Assembly (NCBI GenBank): GCA_951804985.1
Contig: OX638133.1
Coordinates: 12,172,501 to 12,236,500, forward strand
Source of the DNA: Dryomyza anilis
Lineage: Eukaryota > Arthropoda > Insecta > Diptera > Dryomyzidae
Reading direction: 5' to 3'
DNA length: 64,000 nucleotides
A program made the position numbers and the translations under genes. Of this stretch, positions 11,001-21,109 are shown piece after piece. The notes below the pieces were generated by a model. The model was not told the origin of the DNA and ran no database searches. It saw nothing but the letters and a program-made list of their open reading frames with translations. Numbering within the stretch: the first letter of the stretch is position 1; each line of letters begins with the position of its first letter.

Positions 11001-11384
11001 ATAATGCGGCAAACGTCTATCGTTAAATTGAGTACAATATATTTACTAAAGTATGCAAAAAAATATGTGAAAAATATATCGAATGTCGGATAGTAAAGGT
11101 ATTCAAGTAATTTAATTTCGAAATTTTAATGTTATATGTCTTATTTTATTCCTGTTGTCGTGAATTCAATGAACAGACAGACGGCCGATATACTACATAC
11201 AAACATCGTTAAATCGTCCCTAGAATTTAGGCTGCTCTGCCGTTTAAACATGTCAAATTTTTCTATTTTAATTTAACAATAACTTATTTTAACTTTTTAT
11301 TTCGTTTTAAAAATTTGGAATTCTCATTTTATATTAAACCAGAAATTAATACCCATTTCATTTTATTTGTTATGATATTTTTTG

Positions 11385-11660
11385 GACATCAAGATTTCTT
11401 TCCGAGATAATTTTTCGCAGATTTTATTCTTTTCAGAGACAACTCTTCCTGGGATAATTGTACACTTAGATTTTTCCATAAACCATGGTTTATCGAAAAT
11501 GTTCTTTCCCGCGAGAATATTTCCCAAAGATAATTATTTCCAGAGACAATTCTTTCACGGGATATTCGTCCTCGGATAAGTTTTTTCCCCAATAATTTAT
11601 TCAGAAACTTCTACCGAGACAAATTTTTCCCGAAAAATTCTTTCCCATATAGCCATGGCT
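11385..11660 (+). repeat. Short-period repeat (TTTCCNGAGATAATT type)
   Basis: Units such as TTTCCGAGATAATTTTTCGC, TCAGAGACAATTCTTCC, GGGATAATTGT and CAGAGACAATTCTTTC recur at roughly 20-30 bp, with CATAAACCATGGTTTATCG, a palindrome, in the middle. The same unit family occurs at 14096-14328 and 14676-15015, and inverted at 6885-7000. Confidence 0.55.
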
Positions 11661-11759
11661 TCCCAATGTATTCTCAGCTCCGCTCGTAACTATTCTGAAC
11701 TGTGAAATGCAACTATGATACGTCAAATCAATCATTTTCCTTTTTAATTTCAATTCCAG

Positions 11760-12533
11760 CTGCAGTCTATGTGAAATATAAACAGTTTCATCTGATGGTT
11801 GACGGATATTTTTTGCAACTTATTCGAATGATATTGGGCTGCATGCAGTCTTTGGTAAGTGTGGCTATGGATATATTAAACGAATGGCAACCAAATTATA
11901 TATTTTTTTTTAGTTTTTGGACAGGAAGCAATCCAATTGGGCATCATTGTCTGATGCCCAAACGTCTTCAAAAATTAAAATAAAATCATGTTCAAGTCTA
12001 TGTCTTTAAAACTAAACAAGATATTTTCTCATGTAAGCACATTTTTTTTTAGATCTTAATGTAAGCTTTACATAAACAAAAGAATTTTAAAAAGCGAATA
12101 ACTTTTGGATTTTTTACAATTTTTGAAAGATTTTTCATGAACAAATTTTCAACTTTAGTGATTTTTATCTCCATAAATATTAAAGATACAAACTCTAATT
12201 TCAAAACTTAAGTTCTCTCATTCTCTCTGTACAACACTTTTTAAATTTTTAAAATAGATTGAGTGGTTCCGATGATCCGAATGATCAAATATTCCCGGCC
12301 CACAAAATCAACAGCACTAAGTCAGCAATTATATCCGACATCATGTATCCGACATCATGCTACAGCGTGGAGACAACCACAAAGCGCAAAAGAATCTCGC
12401 TAACTATAATCATCGTAGAATTAGAATAACACCTTCTAAACTTTTGACACGCCAGAATTCACGTGCCGAAGCCCATCATCTGAAAGAACAACGAAATGCC
12501 ATTGACGGATGGTCGATGATCAAGGAAGCTTAA
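11760..12533 (+). pseudogene. Three exon-like blocks of an unrecognised gene, last one frameshifted
   Basis: Exon A (11760-11854) follows a pyrimidine-rich acceptor (TTCAATTCCAG) and ends TCTTTG|GTAAGTG. It encodes 31 codons including FHLMVDGYFLQLIRMILGC. A 59-nt intron ending in T(9)AG leads to exon B from 11914 in the same phase, encoding FLDRKQSNWASLSDAQTSSK and then a stop at 12007. Exon C begins at 12258 after TTTTTAAAATAG and reads LSGSDDPNDQIFPAHK onwards. At 12332-12345 the 14 bases TATCCGACATCATG are repeated exactly at 12346-12359. This shifts the frame, and the second frame continues open for 57 codons to TAA at 12531. With one copy removed the two frames are continuous, which argues that this was once coding. 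The family is not recognised. It might be a duplicated 3' gene fragment; upstream exons were not found. Confidence 0.5.
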
Positions 12534-13082
12534 GAGGTGCAAGAAAAGTAGGACTTTTGTTTTTTTTTTAATCTGTGCAGGTTAGATATCTATGTCTCCT
12601 TTAGTCTGAATTTGCTCCTCTTTTGATACCTAAATATGAACCAATGGCGTACATTTTAGTATGGGATGTCGTACGTTTGAGTACGAAAGAGTACGTAATT
12701 ACGAACGAACGCAACACTGGGCAGATCTATTTCACTGGAACGTCAACGGTTCTATTTTGACAAACTTGGCAGCACTTTTATTCAGCTAGCCTTTCTGCCA
12801 TTTTCATGACATTTCGACCAATATTATTTAAAAGAAGCTTCTTTTCAAAAGTAGATTCTTTTCAAATGTGGGCTCAAATGCAATTTACACAATTTCGTTT
12901 GCATTATTAGCTGGAAAAGTGCTCAAAATTCGACAATTAAAAAAAATGCATCTATGTTCAAGTTTGGGCGACTAAACGGCCTACAAGCAGTTTGAAGTAG
13001 TTCATTTTAGGTCAAAGATTAAGCTAATTAAAGTAGTTCATCCAAAGATCACACCTCAACCATTAAAGGACAGGGTATATGT
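12534..13082. other. Intergenic DNA without recognised features
   Basis: Mostly non-repetitive sequence. TACGTTTGAGTACGAAAGAGTACGTAATTACG near 12670-12705 has repeated GTACG motifs. No open frame, RNA gene or shared repeat was found. Confidence 0.35.
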
Positions 13083-13373
13083 AGCCGCTGTAGCTCAGTT
13101 GTTAGTGCGTTGGACTGCGAGCCGTAAGGTCCACAGTTCAAGCCTGGACTGGGGCTAACAACATCTTTTCATAGAAACATTTTTCTATACCGCGCTACCT
13201 CTCGGCAGTAAATGGCAAACCTACGAGAGTAAAACATTGCCGTTCGGATTCGGCAATAAACCGTAGGTCCCACCACTTTGAGTACAAATATAACACGCAC
13301 AGCTCAAAATGGTGAGAGAGCTCGGCCTAAGTTCTTATAGGACTGTAGAGCCAAACTATTATTATTATATGAA
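13083..13373 (+). mobile_element. tRNA-derived SINE, full length
   Basis: The head CCGCTGTAGCTCAGTTGTTAG (A box) and AGTTCAAGCCTGG (B box) are well preserved. The body runs through CTTTTCATAGAAACATTT, TGCCGTTCGGATTCGG, TACAAATATAACACGCACAG, CTCAAAATGGTGAGAGAGCT and AAGTTCTTATAGGACTGTAG, and ends in an (ATT)n tail. This is the best copy of seven in the window. Pol III transcription and mobilisation by a LINE in trans are family knowledge; no partner LINE is present here. Confidence 0.85.
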
Positions 13374-14095
13374 AACAAAACATAAAAGTTCTCACATTTT
13401 TATGCCCAACTTTATCATGTTCTGAGCCAGAAACATGTTGATTTATCTGTTAAAGGAACGTCCTCTTATATCATAGGTGTCTTTATGCTTTATGAGGGAG
13501 TTCCTTCGTATTCGATTATTAGAGAGTCACAAGGGTCCGATCGGCGTATAATAAAATCTTACTTCGTTTTTTATTTTGAAGAACGTGGTCATTTTATTGG
13601 TTGTTTGGGAACTGGTCGGCAAATTGCAGTTCAGTCCGAATTTGGAATTTGAAATAATATAAATTGGTTAAGTGTCGTTGCAGAGCTATTGCTTGCAAAT
13701 TTGCTGAAGTTTTTTAAGCAGCTACTTGCAGTTAAGCACAAACTGCACTTCACTTGCCATTTGAACTGCACTTTTCCGACCGGAACAAAATTTGAACAGA
13801 CCACGCGCTTTTTATATAAAATGAGCAAGGTTTTACTTTAAAATCCGCGGCACTATCGCCCTGATCATCTTCAAATAAAACAAAAGCACTAAATCGCCCG
13901 GCAATATGACAATTTCTTTCTATCAAATATTTAAATAATTTCGATCAAATGTCAAATATGCTAATGTTGCCAACTATTTTATTCAGAGAAAACTTGGCAG
14001 CATTCGATTGAACTGGATAGAACCAGCTTCTGATCTGGTAAAGCTATGGCTCTAGATCACACACCACGGTAACACAGCTAATGTTTAATATATTT
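13374..14095. other. Intergenic DNA without recognised features
   Basis: Non-repetitive, slightly GC-richer between 13590 and 13880 (for example CTGCACTTTTCCGACCGGAAC). The 65-codon minus-strand frame there has no ATG context or domain to support it. Possible single-copy regulatory DNA. Confidence 0.3.
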
Positions 14096-14328
14096 TTAAT
14101 CGACCAGAGATAATTATTTAAAGAGACAATTCTTTCTCGAATAGTTCTTTGCCGGATAATTGTTCCCCAAGATTTTAGCCAGTAACCATTCTCTACCGAT
14201 TCATTACCAAAAGAATTTTCACCGGAGATAATTCTTGGCAGAAATAATTCTTTTCGGAAAAGTCGTTCCCCGATAGGTATTTTATAAAATTTAACCCAGA
14301 ACACAGAGACAATTATTTTGCGAGTGAA
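14096..14328 (+). repeat. Short-period repeat, left part (split by a MITE)
   Basis: GACCAGAGATAATTATTTAAAG, GAGACAATTCTTTCTCG, GGATAATTGTTCCC and GGAGATAATTCTTGGCAG are degenerate units of the family described at 11385. The array is interrupted by the MITE at 14331-14673 and resumes at 14676. Confidence 0.55.
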
Positions 14329-14330
14329 TA

Positions 14331-14673
14331 AAGGGTTTTTCAACAAGAGCGCTAGAAAAGTTTTTTTTCAAGGGTTTTTCAACGGGGACGCTACAAAAGT
14401 AGAGTGACAGGGACAGCATACGACGCCATATTTCTTGCCGCTCTTTTGATATTTCTCTTCAATAAGCTTTGTCATTCCATGATGGAAAGATATACGAGCC
14501 AACAACGAGTCGAAATTATTAAAATTTACTACCAAAATTCGAATTCGTATATCTTTCCATCATGAAATGGCAAACCTTACTGAAGAGAAATGTCAAAAGA
14601 GCGGCAAGAAATATGGCGTCGTTTGCTGTCCCTGTCGCTCTACTTTTGTAGCGTCCCTGTTAAAAAAACCCTT
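14331..14673 (+). mobile_element. Mariner-like snap-back MITE with TA target duplication
   Basis: The ends are AAGGGTTTTTCAAC (left) and its inverse (right), flanked by TA at 14329-14330 and 14674-14675. The two arms, each over 100 bp, are inverted copies carrying GCTACAAAAGTAGAG, CGACGCCATATTTCTTGCC, GCTCTTTTGA and CATGATGGAAAGATATACG. The short centre holds an ATG (14482) followed by ERYTSQQRVEIIKIYYQNS, which resembles the helix-turn-helix N-terminus of Tc1/mariner-superfamily transposases. The frame closes as it enters the other arm, so the element is non-autonomous. The left end contains two tandem versions of the terminal sequence (14331 and 14370). Confidence 0.75.
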
Positions 14674-14675
14674 TA

Positions 14676-15015
14676 TTTCCCAGAGACATTTCTCTCTTGA
14701 AACCATTTTTTACAGAAACGATTCTTTCCCGAAGAAATATTTCGCAGAAATAGTTCATCTTATAATCTTTTACTTATAAATTTGACCCAGAAACTATTTT
14801 ATAATCAAACAATTATTTCCCTAGCGAATTTTTCCCAGATATATCCCAAAGTTTTACACAGGAAATATTTTTTTTACTAAGACAATTCTTTCCCGTGAGA
14901 ATTTTTTTAACAGATCATTTATCACAGAGACAATTTTTCCTTTGATAATTATTCCCAAAGACTTTACTCGGAAACCGTTCTGTACCAAGAACATTTTTTC
15001 CCGGAAAATTCTTAC
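14676..15015 (+). repeat. Short-period repeat, right part
   Basis: Units such as CAGAGACATTTCTCTC, GAAACGATTCTTTCCCG, AAGACAATTCTTTCCCG and GAGACAATTTTTCC continue the array broken by the MITE. Recurrent spacing words are CCAGAAAC and CCCAAAGA. Confidence 0.55.
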
Positions 15016-15709
15016 CAATTTTTACCATTTTACTTCGTTAAACATAAAGATATATTTTAAAAATTTACCATAATTACATAATTATTGCATTTTAATAATG
15101 TAGGTTATATGGTCATATCACGCCCAGTAGTCCAATTCCATTCAGTAGTCCAATTCCATTCCAAAAATATTTTTTGGGGTTATTTGGTAGGTCCAATGCT
15201 TAGTGGTCTAAATCCGCCCATATTTGATAAATAGATAAATATTGCGCTGAGATTCCTAGAGAGGTCAAAATATTTAATTTTTTAATGATTTCTAAGTTGT
15301 GGCAGACAAATCAGATGCTAAGCATAGCTATTTTTTTAACCATCCTTACCTCGAAACAAACCATTCTAGAGGAGTCATAATTGTACTCAGATTTTTTAAA
15401 ACCATCATAACTACTAAACGGGTCTACTAACTACTAAGGGGTTTAAAGTGGGCTCATTTTATAGTTCTTTCAAAGTCAGTTGTATATTGTAAAAATCTGA
15501 ATGTCAGTTAATATCTAATTTCGGTGATTTCGGAGAGTTCGGATACGGTATCGGGTTAAATAATGAACGAGTTTTAAAAGGAAACCCATAGCTTTCACTC
15601 CCTGATTTTAGTTTAGAAAAAAAACAGTGTTTTTCCATTTAAATATTACCAATTGTTCTACTGCATTCTTAAACAATTTTTCCATTTGCGAATATTACGA
15701 TTAAAATTA
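15016..15709. other. 3' flank of the DUF1091 gene; no further feature
   Basis: A+T-rich. A duplicated TAGTCCAATTCCATTC lies at 15126-15165. On the minus strand no AATAAA follows the DUF1091 stop closely; AATAAT directly after the stop is the nearest variant, so the polyadenylation site is not assigned. Confidence 0.35.
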
Positions 15710-16330
15710 TTATTTCTGTTGTATGTTGAAGTAAAACTCAGCACCACCGACAAATTTATCGTTCTTGTGAACACGCACAATAACCTTGAGCGAACCCAGC
15801 GGCATCCGATTCGGCCAAGTCTCAATGTTCAGCAATATGGTTGACACATAATATACACCCTTGGGAAATGGACAGATACCATCGTCGGGCACCACCGGCA
15901 TATTTGTATTCTCATCTAGTTTAAGAGCCGGTTGCACAAACTTCACATAGAACTTCTTGAAACATTCGCAGATATTTGTTTTTGGCACATCCGGTCCGAA
16001 TCTCTGATAGTTTTGACCCGAAGAACTCGTTAACAGTTCCACGGACATCACAAAGTTGTCACCGTCCAGATCCTCAGCTATACCAATGGTGCCGTTTATG
16101 GCACGCTCACGACGCACCAACTTGAGGCCGTCGAAGAGGAAAAGTGTTTCTTCCTCACCTTCGAGGACGACAATACGTTCATTGTCCACGGTGTACTCTT
16201 GATTGCCGCACTAAAAATTTTGAAGAAATGTCATAAAAAAGACAGAGATTTAAAGAGAAGAACTTTGAAAATTTACCCAGCCGATGGCGCAGCAGGCAAA
16301 AAATATTAAAACGCACAGCGAAAATTTCAT
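15710..16330 (-). CDS. DUF1091 family small secreted protein (two exons)
   Basis: Exon 1 is 16330-16277 and exon 2 is 16210-15710, joined in phase 0 across a 66-nt intron with GT (16276) and TTTTTAG ends. The product has 184 residues, the usual size for insect DUF1091 proteins. Residues 1-18 (MKFSLCVLIFFACCAIGW) form a signal peptide. The mature part has four cysteines (19, 99, 101, 131) and one N-glycosylation sequon, N57-G-T. The family hallmark lies at about 130-157: C-P-F-P-K-G-x-Y-Y, then W-P and P-x-G. DUF1091 proteins belong to the MD-2/ML-like fold, and fly members include CheA-type chemosensory proteins; they are thought to bind small lipids or hydrophobic ligands outside cells. The ligand and tissue are unknown here. 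Frame, splice sites and promoter are all intact, so it is probably functional. No sister gene is nearby. Confidence 0.92.
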
Positions 16331-16360
16331 ATTGTTCACTGACTTTGAATTTTTCATAAA

Positions 16361-16399
16361 AACTATGAATAATTTTGCGATTTACAGCTCAGTTATATA
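16361..16399 (-). promoter_or_regulatory. Core promoter of the DUF1091 gene (TATA box and initiator)
   Basis: On the minus strand TATATAA occupies 16399-16393, and TTCATAG, an initiator-like site, has its A at 16366, 33 bases downstream. This predicts a 5' UTR of about 36 nt before the ATG at 16330. TATA-driven start sites fit a narrowly expressed secreted protein. Confidence 0.6.
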
Positions 16400-16599
16400 T
16401 GCGATTTCATTGAGCTAATTTGTGTTTGTTTTGTTCTAAAGAACATGGCTGATATCCGGTGGCCTAAGCAGGGTTTATTTTGAATTACAGATTTTAATTA
16501 ATCAATTAGCTGATTGTTCGTGTGGATTACTGTTATTTTTGTAATTAATCGGTCTTGTTTTCATTTAAATATTCATTAGAGTAATAAACAAATGCAGGA

Positions 16600-17225
16600 A
16601 ATATCAAATAAACAAAAACAAAAACATATATATAAAGTGGGGGGTTGTGGAAGTTCGAAACTGCGAATATTGCAGACTTATATAAGGGTTATAAAATTCA
16701 TAAGTTGTATTTTAAGAAGCATTTTAGAAAAAAAAATTGTTCATACATGAAAAAACCAAAAAAAAAACAATAATCAAACGGAAAAATAAATAAAGAAAAA
16801 ACACAAATTCAAAGGAAAAACAAAATTGCAAAAAAAAAAAAACAAAACCAACAGTAAAACCAATTATTAAAGAAAATAGCGAAAAACGAAAGCAAGAATT
16901 AAAAGTACAATATTAAAAACAGTGGCAAAAAAACTTTAAATCAAAAGCAAAAACTCAAAATCAAAAATAAAAAAAAAATCTAAAGCAAAAATTACAACAT
17001 AAAAAATATAAAAGCAAAAACTTATAAGGAAAAACATAAAACAAAAAATTAATAAAAAAAATAAATTAAAAATAACGGAAAATTATTTGCAAAAATTGTT
17101 AATTTTTGCAAACAATTTTCCTAAATCAATAGAAAAAATACAAAAGCAAAAATGAAAGCAAAAACAAAAAAACATCAAAGGGATAAATTAAAATTTAAAG
17201 TAAAATACACGTACATCGAACAGTA
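16600..17225. repeat. A-rich low-complexity tract (AAAAGCAAAAA-like)
   Basis: Long runs of A broken by C, G or T, with recurring AAAGCAAAAA, AACAAAAAC and AAATTAAAAAT words. There is no fixed period and no coding potential. It begins about 200 bp upstream of the DUF1091 promoter. Confidence 0.7.
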
Positions 17226-17558
17226 AAATTACTAAATACAAAACAATTCCTGAAAATCGCGGGATTAATATTTCTCAATACTGTTTTTTACGGGATAAGA
17301 ACATGACTGTGATACGGAATTCCGGGACTGTGATCCCCCGTTATGACTAATAAGATTTAAAAATAATGTTGAAATGGAATGATTTTCGTTAATTGGTTTA
17401 TTTCGTAATATTGTATACCATTTTAAATAGAAATACTGCGCAATAAACATAAAATGTACATTTTATATTATTTATATTATATTTATTTAAAGGTATATTT
17501 AAATTTTTGTTTTAAAATTATACAGAAATTTATACAGATTTACATTTGCATACGTTAA

Positions 17559-17591
17559 TCTATATAAATATATATAAAACTCTTGGTCCGT

Positions 17592-17623
<32 letters not shown>

Positions 17624-18546
17624 TCCAGCATCACGTCTAAACCGTTGAACCGATTTAACTGAAATTTTGCACCAGGATACTATGGAGTCCGCAGGGTGTC
17701 ATAGGCTATATATGAGCGGGATTGGACAAAGGGGCGTGGTACCTCCCATACAACCTAAACTTTCAAAACGATATAACTCAGCAAATACACAATCTAAAAA
17801 GATGAAACAAAAAACTAAAATTCACCACACTAAAACTCACCACACTAAAACTCACCACACTAAAACTCACCACAATAAAACTCACCACGCTAAAACTCAC
17901 CACACTAAAAATTCACCATACTAAAACTCACCACACCAAAATTCACCACACTAAAACTCATCACACTAAAACTCTACACAATAAAGCTCACCACACATTA
18001 AATTCACCACACTAAAAATTCACCACACTAAAACTCACCACACTAAAACTCACCATACTAAAAACTCACCACACCGAAACTCACCACACTAAAACTCACC
18101 ACTCCAAAACTCACCACACTAAAACACACTACACTAAAACTCACCATACTAAAAATTCACTAAACTAAAAACTCATCACACTAAAACTCACCACATTAAA
18201 ACTAACTACACTAAAACTTCTACTTGGAAAAACTCTACGGGGAAGAATTCTACCGGGAAGAGTTCTACCGGGAAGAATTCTACGGTAAAGCGTTCTATGG
18301 GGAAGAATTTTACGGCGAAGAATTCTGTGGCGAAATATTCTACTGTCTGAATTGTCTTTGAGAAAAGTTGTTTTGGCGGAGAATTATTATTTGGTTACTA
18401 CATTTATAAAACCAATAAAAACTTCCACAGCGAATCACGGGCCCCTGATATAAAAAATAATTATAATGTTTTTTTATATTAATAAAATCGCTTTATATCG
18501 ATGAATTCACAAAATCTTGTCACGAGTCGTGCACGGGTCCAGCTAG
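17559..18546 (+). mobile_element. Complete non-autonomous Helitron with 15-bp minisatellite
   Basis: It starts TCTATATAAATATATATAAA after an A (17558) and ends CTAG (18543-18546) before a T, the A|TC...CTRR|T arrangement of Helitrons. A hairpin, GCACG-ACT-CGTGC type, lies just before the end (18520-18535, CACGAGTCGTGCACG). Inside are a CTGTCTGTCTGT run, then a GGATTGGACAAAGGGGCGTGG block, then about 27 units of CACCACACTAAAACT (17817-18220), then units of GGGAAGAATTCTACC (18235-18345). No Rep/helicase gene is present, so mobilisation must come from elsewhere. Apparent open frames through the array (repeats of KTHHT) are artefacts of its 15-bp period. Confidence 0.85.
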
Positions 18547-18783
18547 TTCATTATAATATTCTGAAATTTATTAACAAAAACTATGACACAATGATTTTCA
18601 GACAAATAGTTCTATGTTACACAATCCGTTTTTCAAAAAATCATAAACGTATTTTTCTTTAAATTTTCAAGACTATTTATAGAATACCACTTAATACTAT
18701 TTTTCGATTGGTTTTCAGATATTTGAATCTGAACTCGAAAAATATTTATTTTTTTAGATTATTTTAGAAATTTAGAAATTTAG

Positions 18784-18930
18784 AAATTTACTACCGAAAT
18801 TCGAATTCGTATATCTTTCCATCATGAAATGACAAACCTTACTGAAGAGAAATGTCAAAAGAGCGGCAAGAAATATGGCGTCGTTTGCTGTCCCTGTCGC
18901 TCTACTTTTGTAGCGTCCCTGTTGAAAAAC
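18784..18930 (+). mobile_element. Half copy of the mariner-like snap-back MITE
   Basis: AAATTTACTACCGAAATTCG to TAGCGTCCCTGTTGAAAAAC corresponds to the centre and right arm of the element at 14331-14673. The left arm is missing. Confidence 0.75.
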
Positions 18931-18931
18931 A

Positions 18932-19015
18932 ATTTATATAACACGCACAGCTCAAAATGGTGAGCGAGCTCGGCCTAAGTTCTTTTAGGACTGTAGTGCT
19001 AAACTATTATATTAT
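18932..19015 (+). mobile_element. 3' fragment of the SINE
   Basis: TATAACACGCACAGCTCAAA, ATGGTGAGCGAGCTCGGCCT, AGTTCTTTTAGGACTGTAG and an ATTATTAT tail match the end of the SINE at 13083. It directly abuts the MITE fragment, so the junction probably formed by deletion. Confidence 0.75.
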
Positions 19016-21109
19016 TATCAAAATTAAGTCCTTAGAGCATATTTTTAAAAGTGGTTCAAATAGAAAAAAAGTTAGTAATTTTGATATTTAGTTTGAATTA
19101 TGTTCCATATAACCATACATCATTTTTTTGTTTATCGTTAAATCTGAAATGATAAAAAATTAAAAAATTTACTGGTTTAGATCCATTTATCTTAAATATG
19201 TATTGGAATATTAGTAATCATTAGTATACTAAAATTAGTCTAAACAATTTATAGAAAATTTGCGTTTATGTTTTTGTTGTTAAACTTTTTTCCACGGAAC
19301 TATATTTGTTTTTATTCTTAGTAATGGGTACATATTAAATATACTATTGCAATTTTATGAAAAACGTTACGCAATAGAAAAAAACTGAGTATGCAGTCAA
19401 ATTTAGCACTAGCTAATTATATAGAATTGATGTATGGGGCGTCTATGGCAAAAATCGAGTTAGGTGGTATAATCTATGATTAACATGTTTTAAATTATTT
19501 GATATTTACTTTATTTGGGTTGAAACACTAAATCAACTCAAATATATAAAAATCATATTACATCGTTGTATTTGAAACATTTTCAAGCATACCATAAAAA
19601 TCCTACTAGTTTTAAAAAGTAACAGTCGATCAAAAATATTTACTGAAATATTCAAGTTTTTCTACTGTCGAAGAAAAGTATTATTCGACTTACCCCACAA
19701 TTCGGAAATCCCACTAATAGTTATTTTGTACTATTTAGGTTAACAAAACAAAAAAAACATAAGCAACACAAAACGACCGAAGGGGGGAAATATAGCAAAT
19801 GTTGTTTCAGGAAATTACATCTATTCGAATAATGTTGCTGAAAATTTGTTGAAATTTGTGATTGTTGCACGTGTTTGCTGGGTGTTTTTGTAGTTCAACG
19901 GATGTATATTAATGTTGTTCAAGCACGTGCAGTGCAATGAAATTAACCCATTAACGTCTTTTGGGTTGAATGAAATCTAAAAAATGGAGAAATCTTGAAG
20001 AAAGTCTAGGTAGAATTAGGTGACAGGTAACGCATATTTGTTTTCGTGAATAGGTTAAAGAGAGGTAGGGTTATTTTGAGAATATTTAGTTGTTTCGAGA
20101 ATACATAGTCTTGGAGAGTGTTTAACAGGTAAAGGGTTAGCAAATGGATATTAAAATGAAAATTTAGGGTAATGGCAAATTTATTTAATTCTAGGTGGAA
20201 CCACTAATCTAAACTACAAGTTTGACTTCATGGCGTGTTTATAAAAATACATACTTCATTTTTGGAGGGTTCCAAAACACATGAAATATGAAATTTTAAT
20301 GTTGATAAAATGCCGATTTTGTATAGTGGACTCTATAATAAAATAATTTTTTATTCGATAACTTTTTGATTTTTGTAAGATATAAAAAGTACCATTTCAA
20401 TTAAATACTATAAATATTATTTGTTTAAATTTTCATCGAAATCACTCTTTAATGGGTTAAAAAGATTGTACAAAAAAGAGTAAAGTTAACGAAGAATATT
20501 TTATTTTTAAGCAACAAACTTTTTAATTCAAAGAACATTTTAAAATTTTAAATCTAAACGCTGCTGTTGCCTCGCAACACGTTCAAAATCAATTTCAATT
20601 CTCAATTTCGATATCAGCATCAATTCACAGACCATTAAACAGCAGGCAGCGCAACCTCCAACTACTTGAATGACAGCATCGATTACATTAGGCATTTCAA
20701 ATGCTATTCAATGAACATTGAGTTGAGTTTTATATATTGTTGAAGGGAGATTTTGAAGAGGTGATTTTTGGGGTTTTTAATTTTTACACTTAAATGTGTT
20801 CTAAATATTGTTTTAAATTTAGACAGAGACTTTTAATTTAAACATTTGAATAATTTTTGAATTAGCTATATTTTAGTTTTGTTTTATTAATAAAAGTATT
20901 TTAAATAACTGAAAGCTTTTTAGTTTTGCTGTTAATATCATGATTTTATATTATTATATTTAAAGTGGCTTTATTCTCTTATCAAATGTAGGTACACAAT
21001 ATACGATTTATCGTAGGCTCTGAATTTTGAATACTTATTACAGTGCTCAACATAAACGAGTTTTAATTATTTAATTGTTGGCTCTTTCAACTTTTTTTTG
21101 AAAATCTTT
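19016..21109. other. A+T-rich intergenic DNA with one more complex stretch
   Basis: No repeat shared with other parts was identified. 20560-20720 is less A+T-rich (GCTGCTGTTGCCTCGCAACACG, AGCAGGCAGCGCAACC) and may be single-copy regulatory DNA. No gene is supported. Confidence 0.35.

Noticed and set aside
10716..11093. 125-codon plus-strand frame
   Set aside because: Lys/Tyr/Ile-rich as expected from base composition, begins at a GGT/ATG of poor context and shows no recognisable motif. Kept only as the DRE-like cluster.
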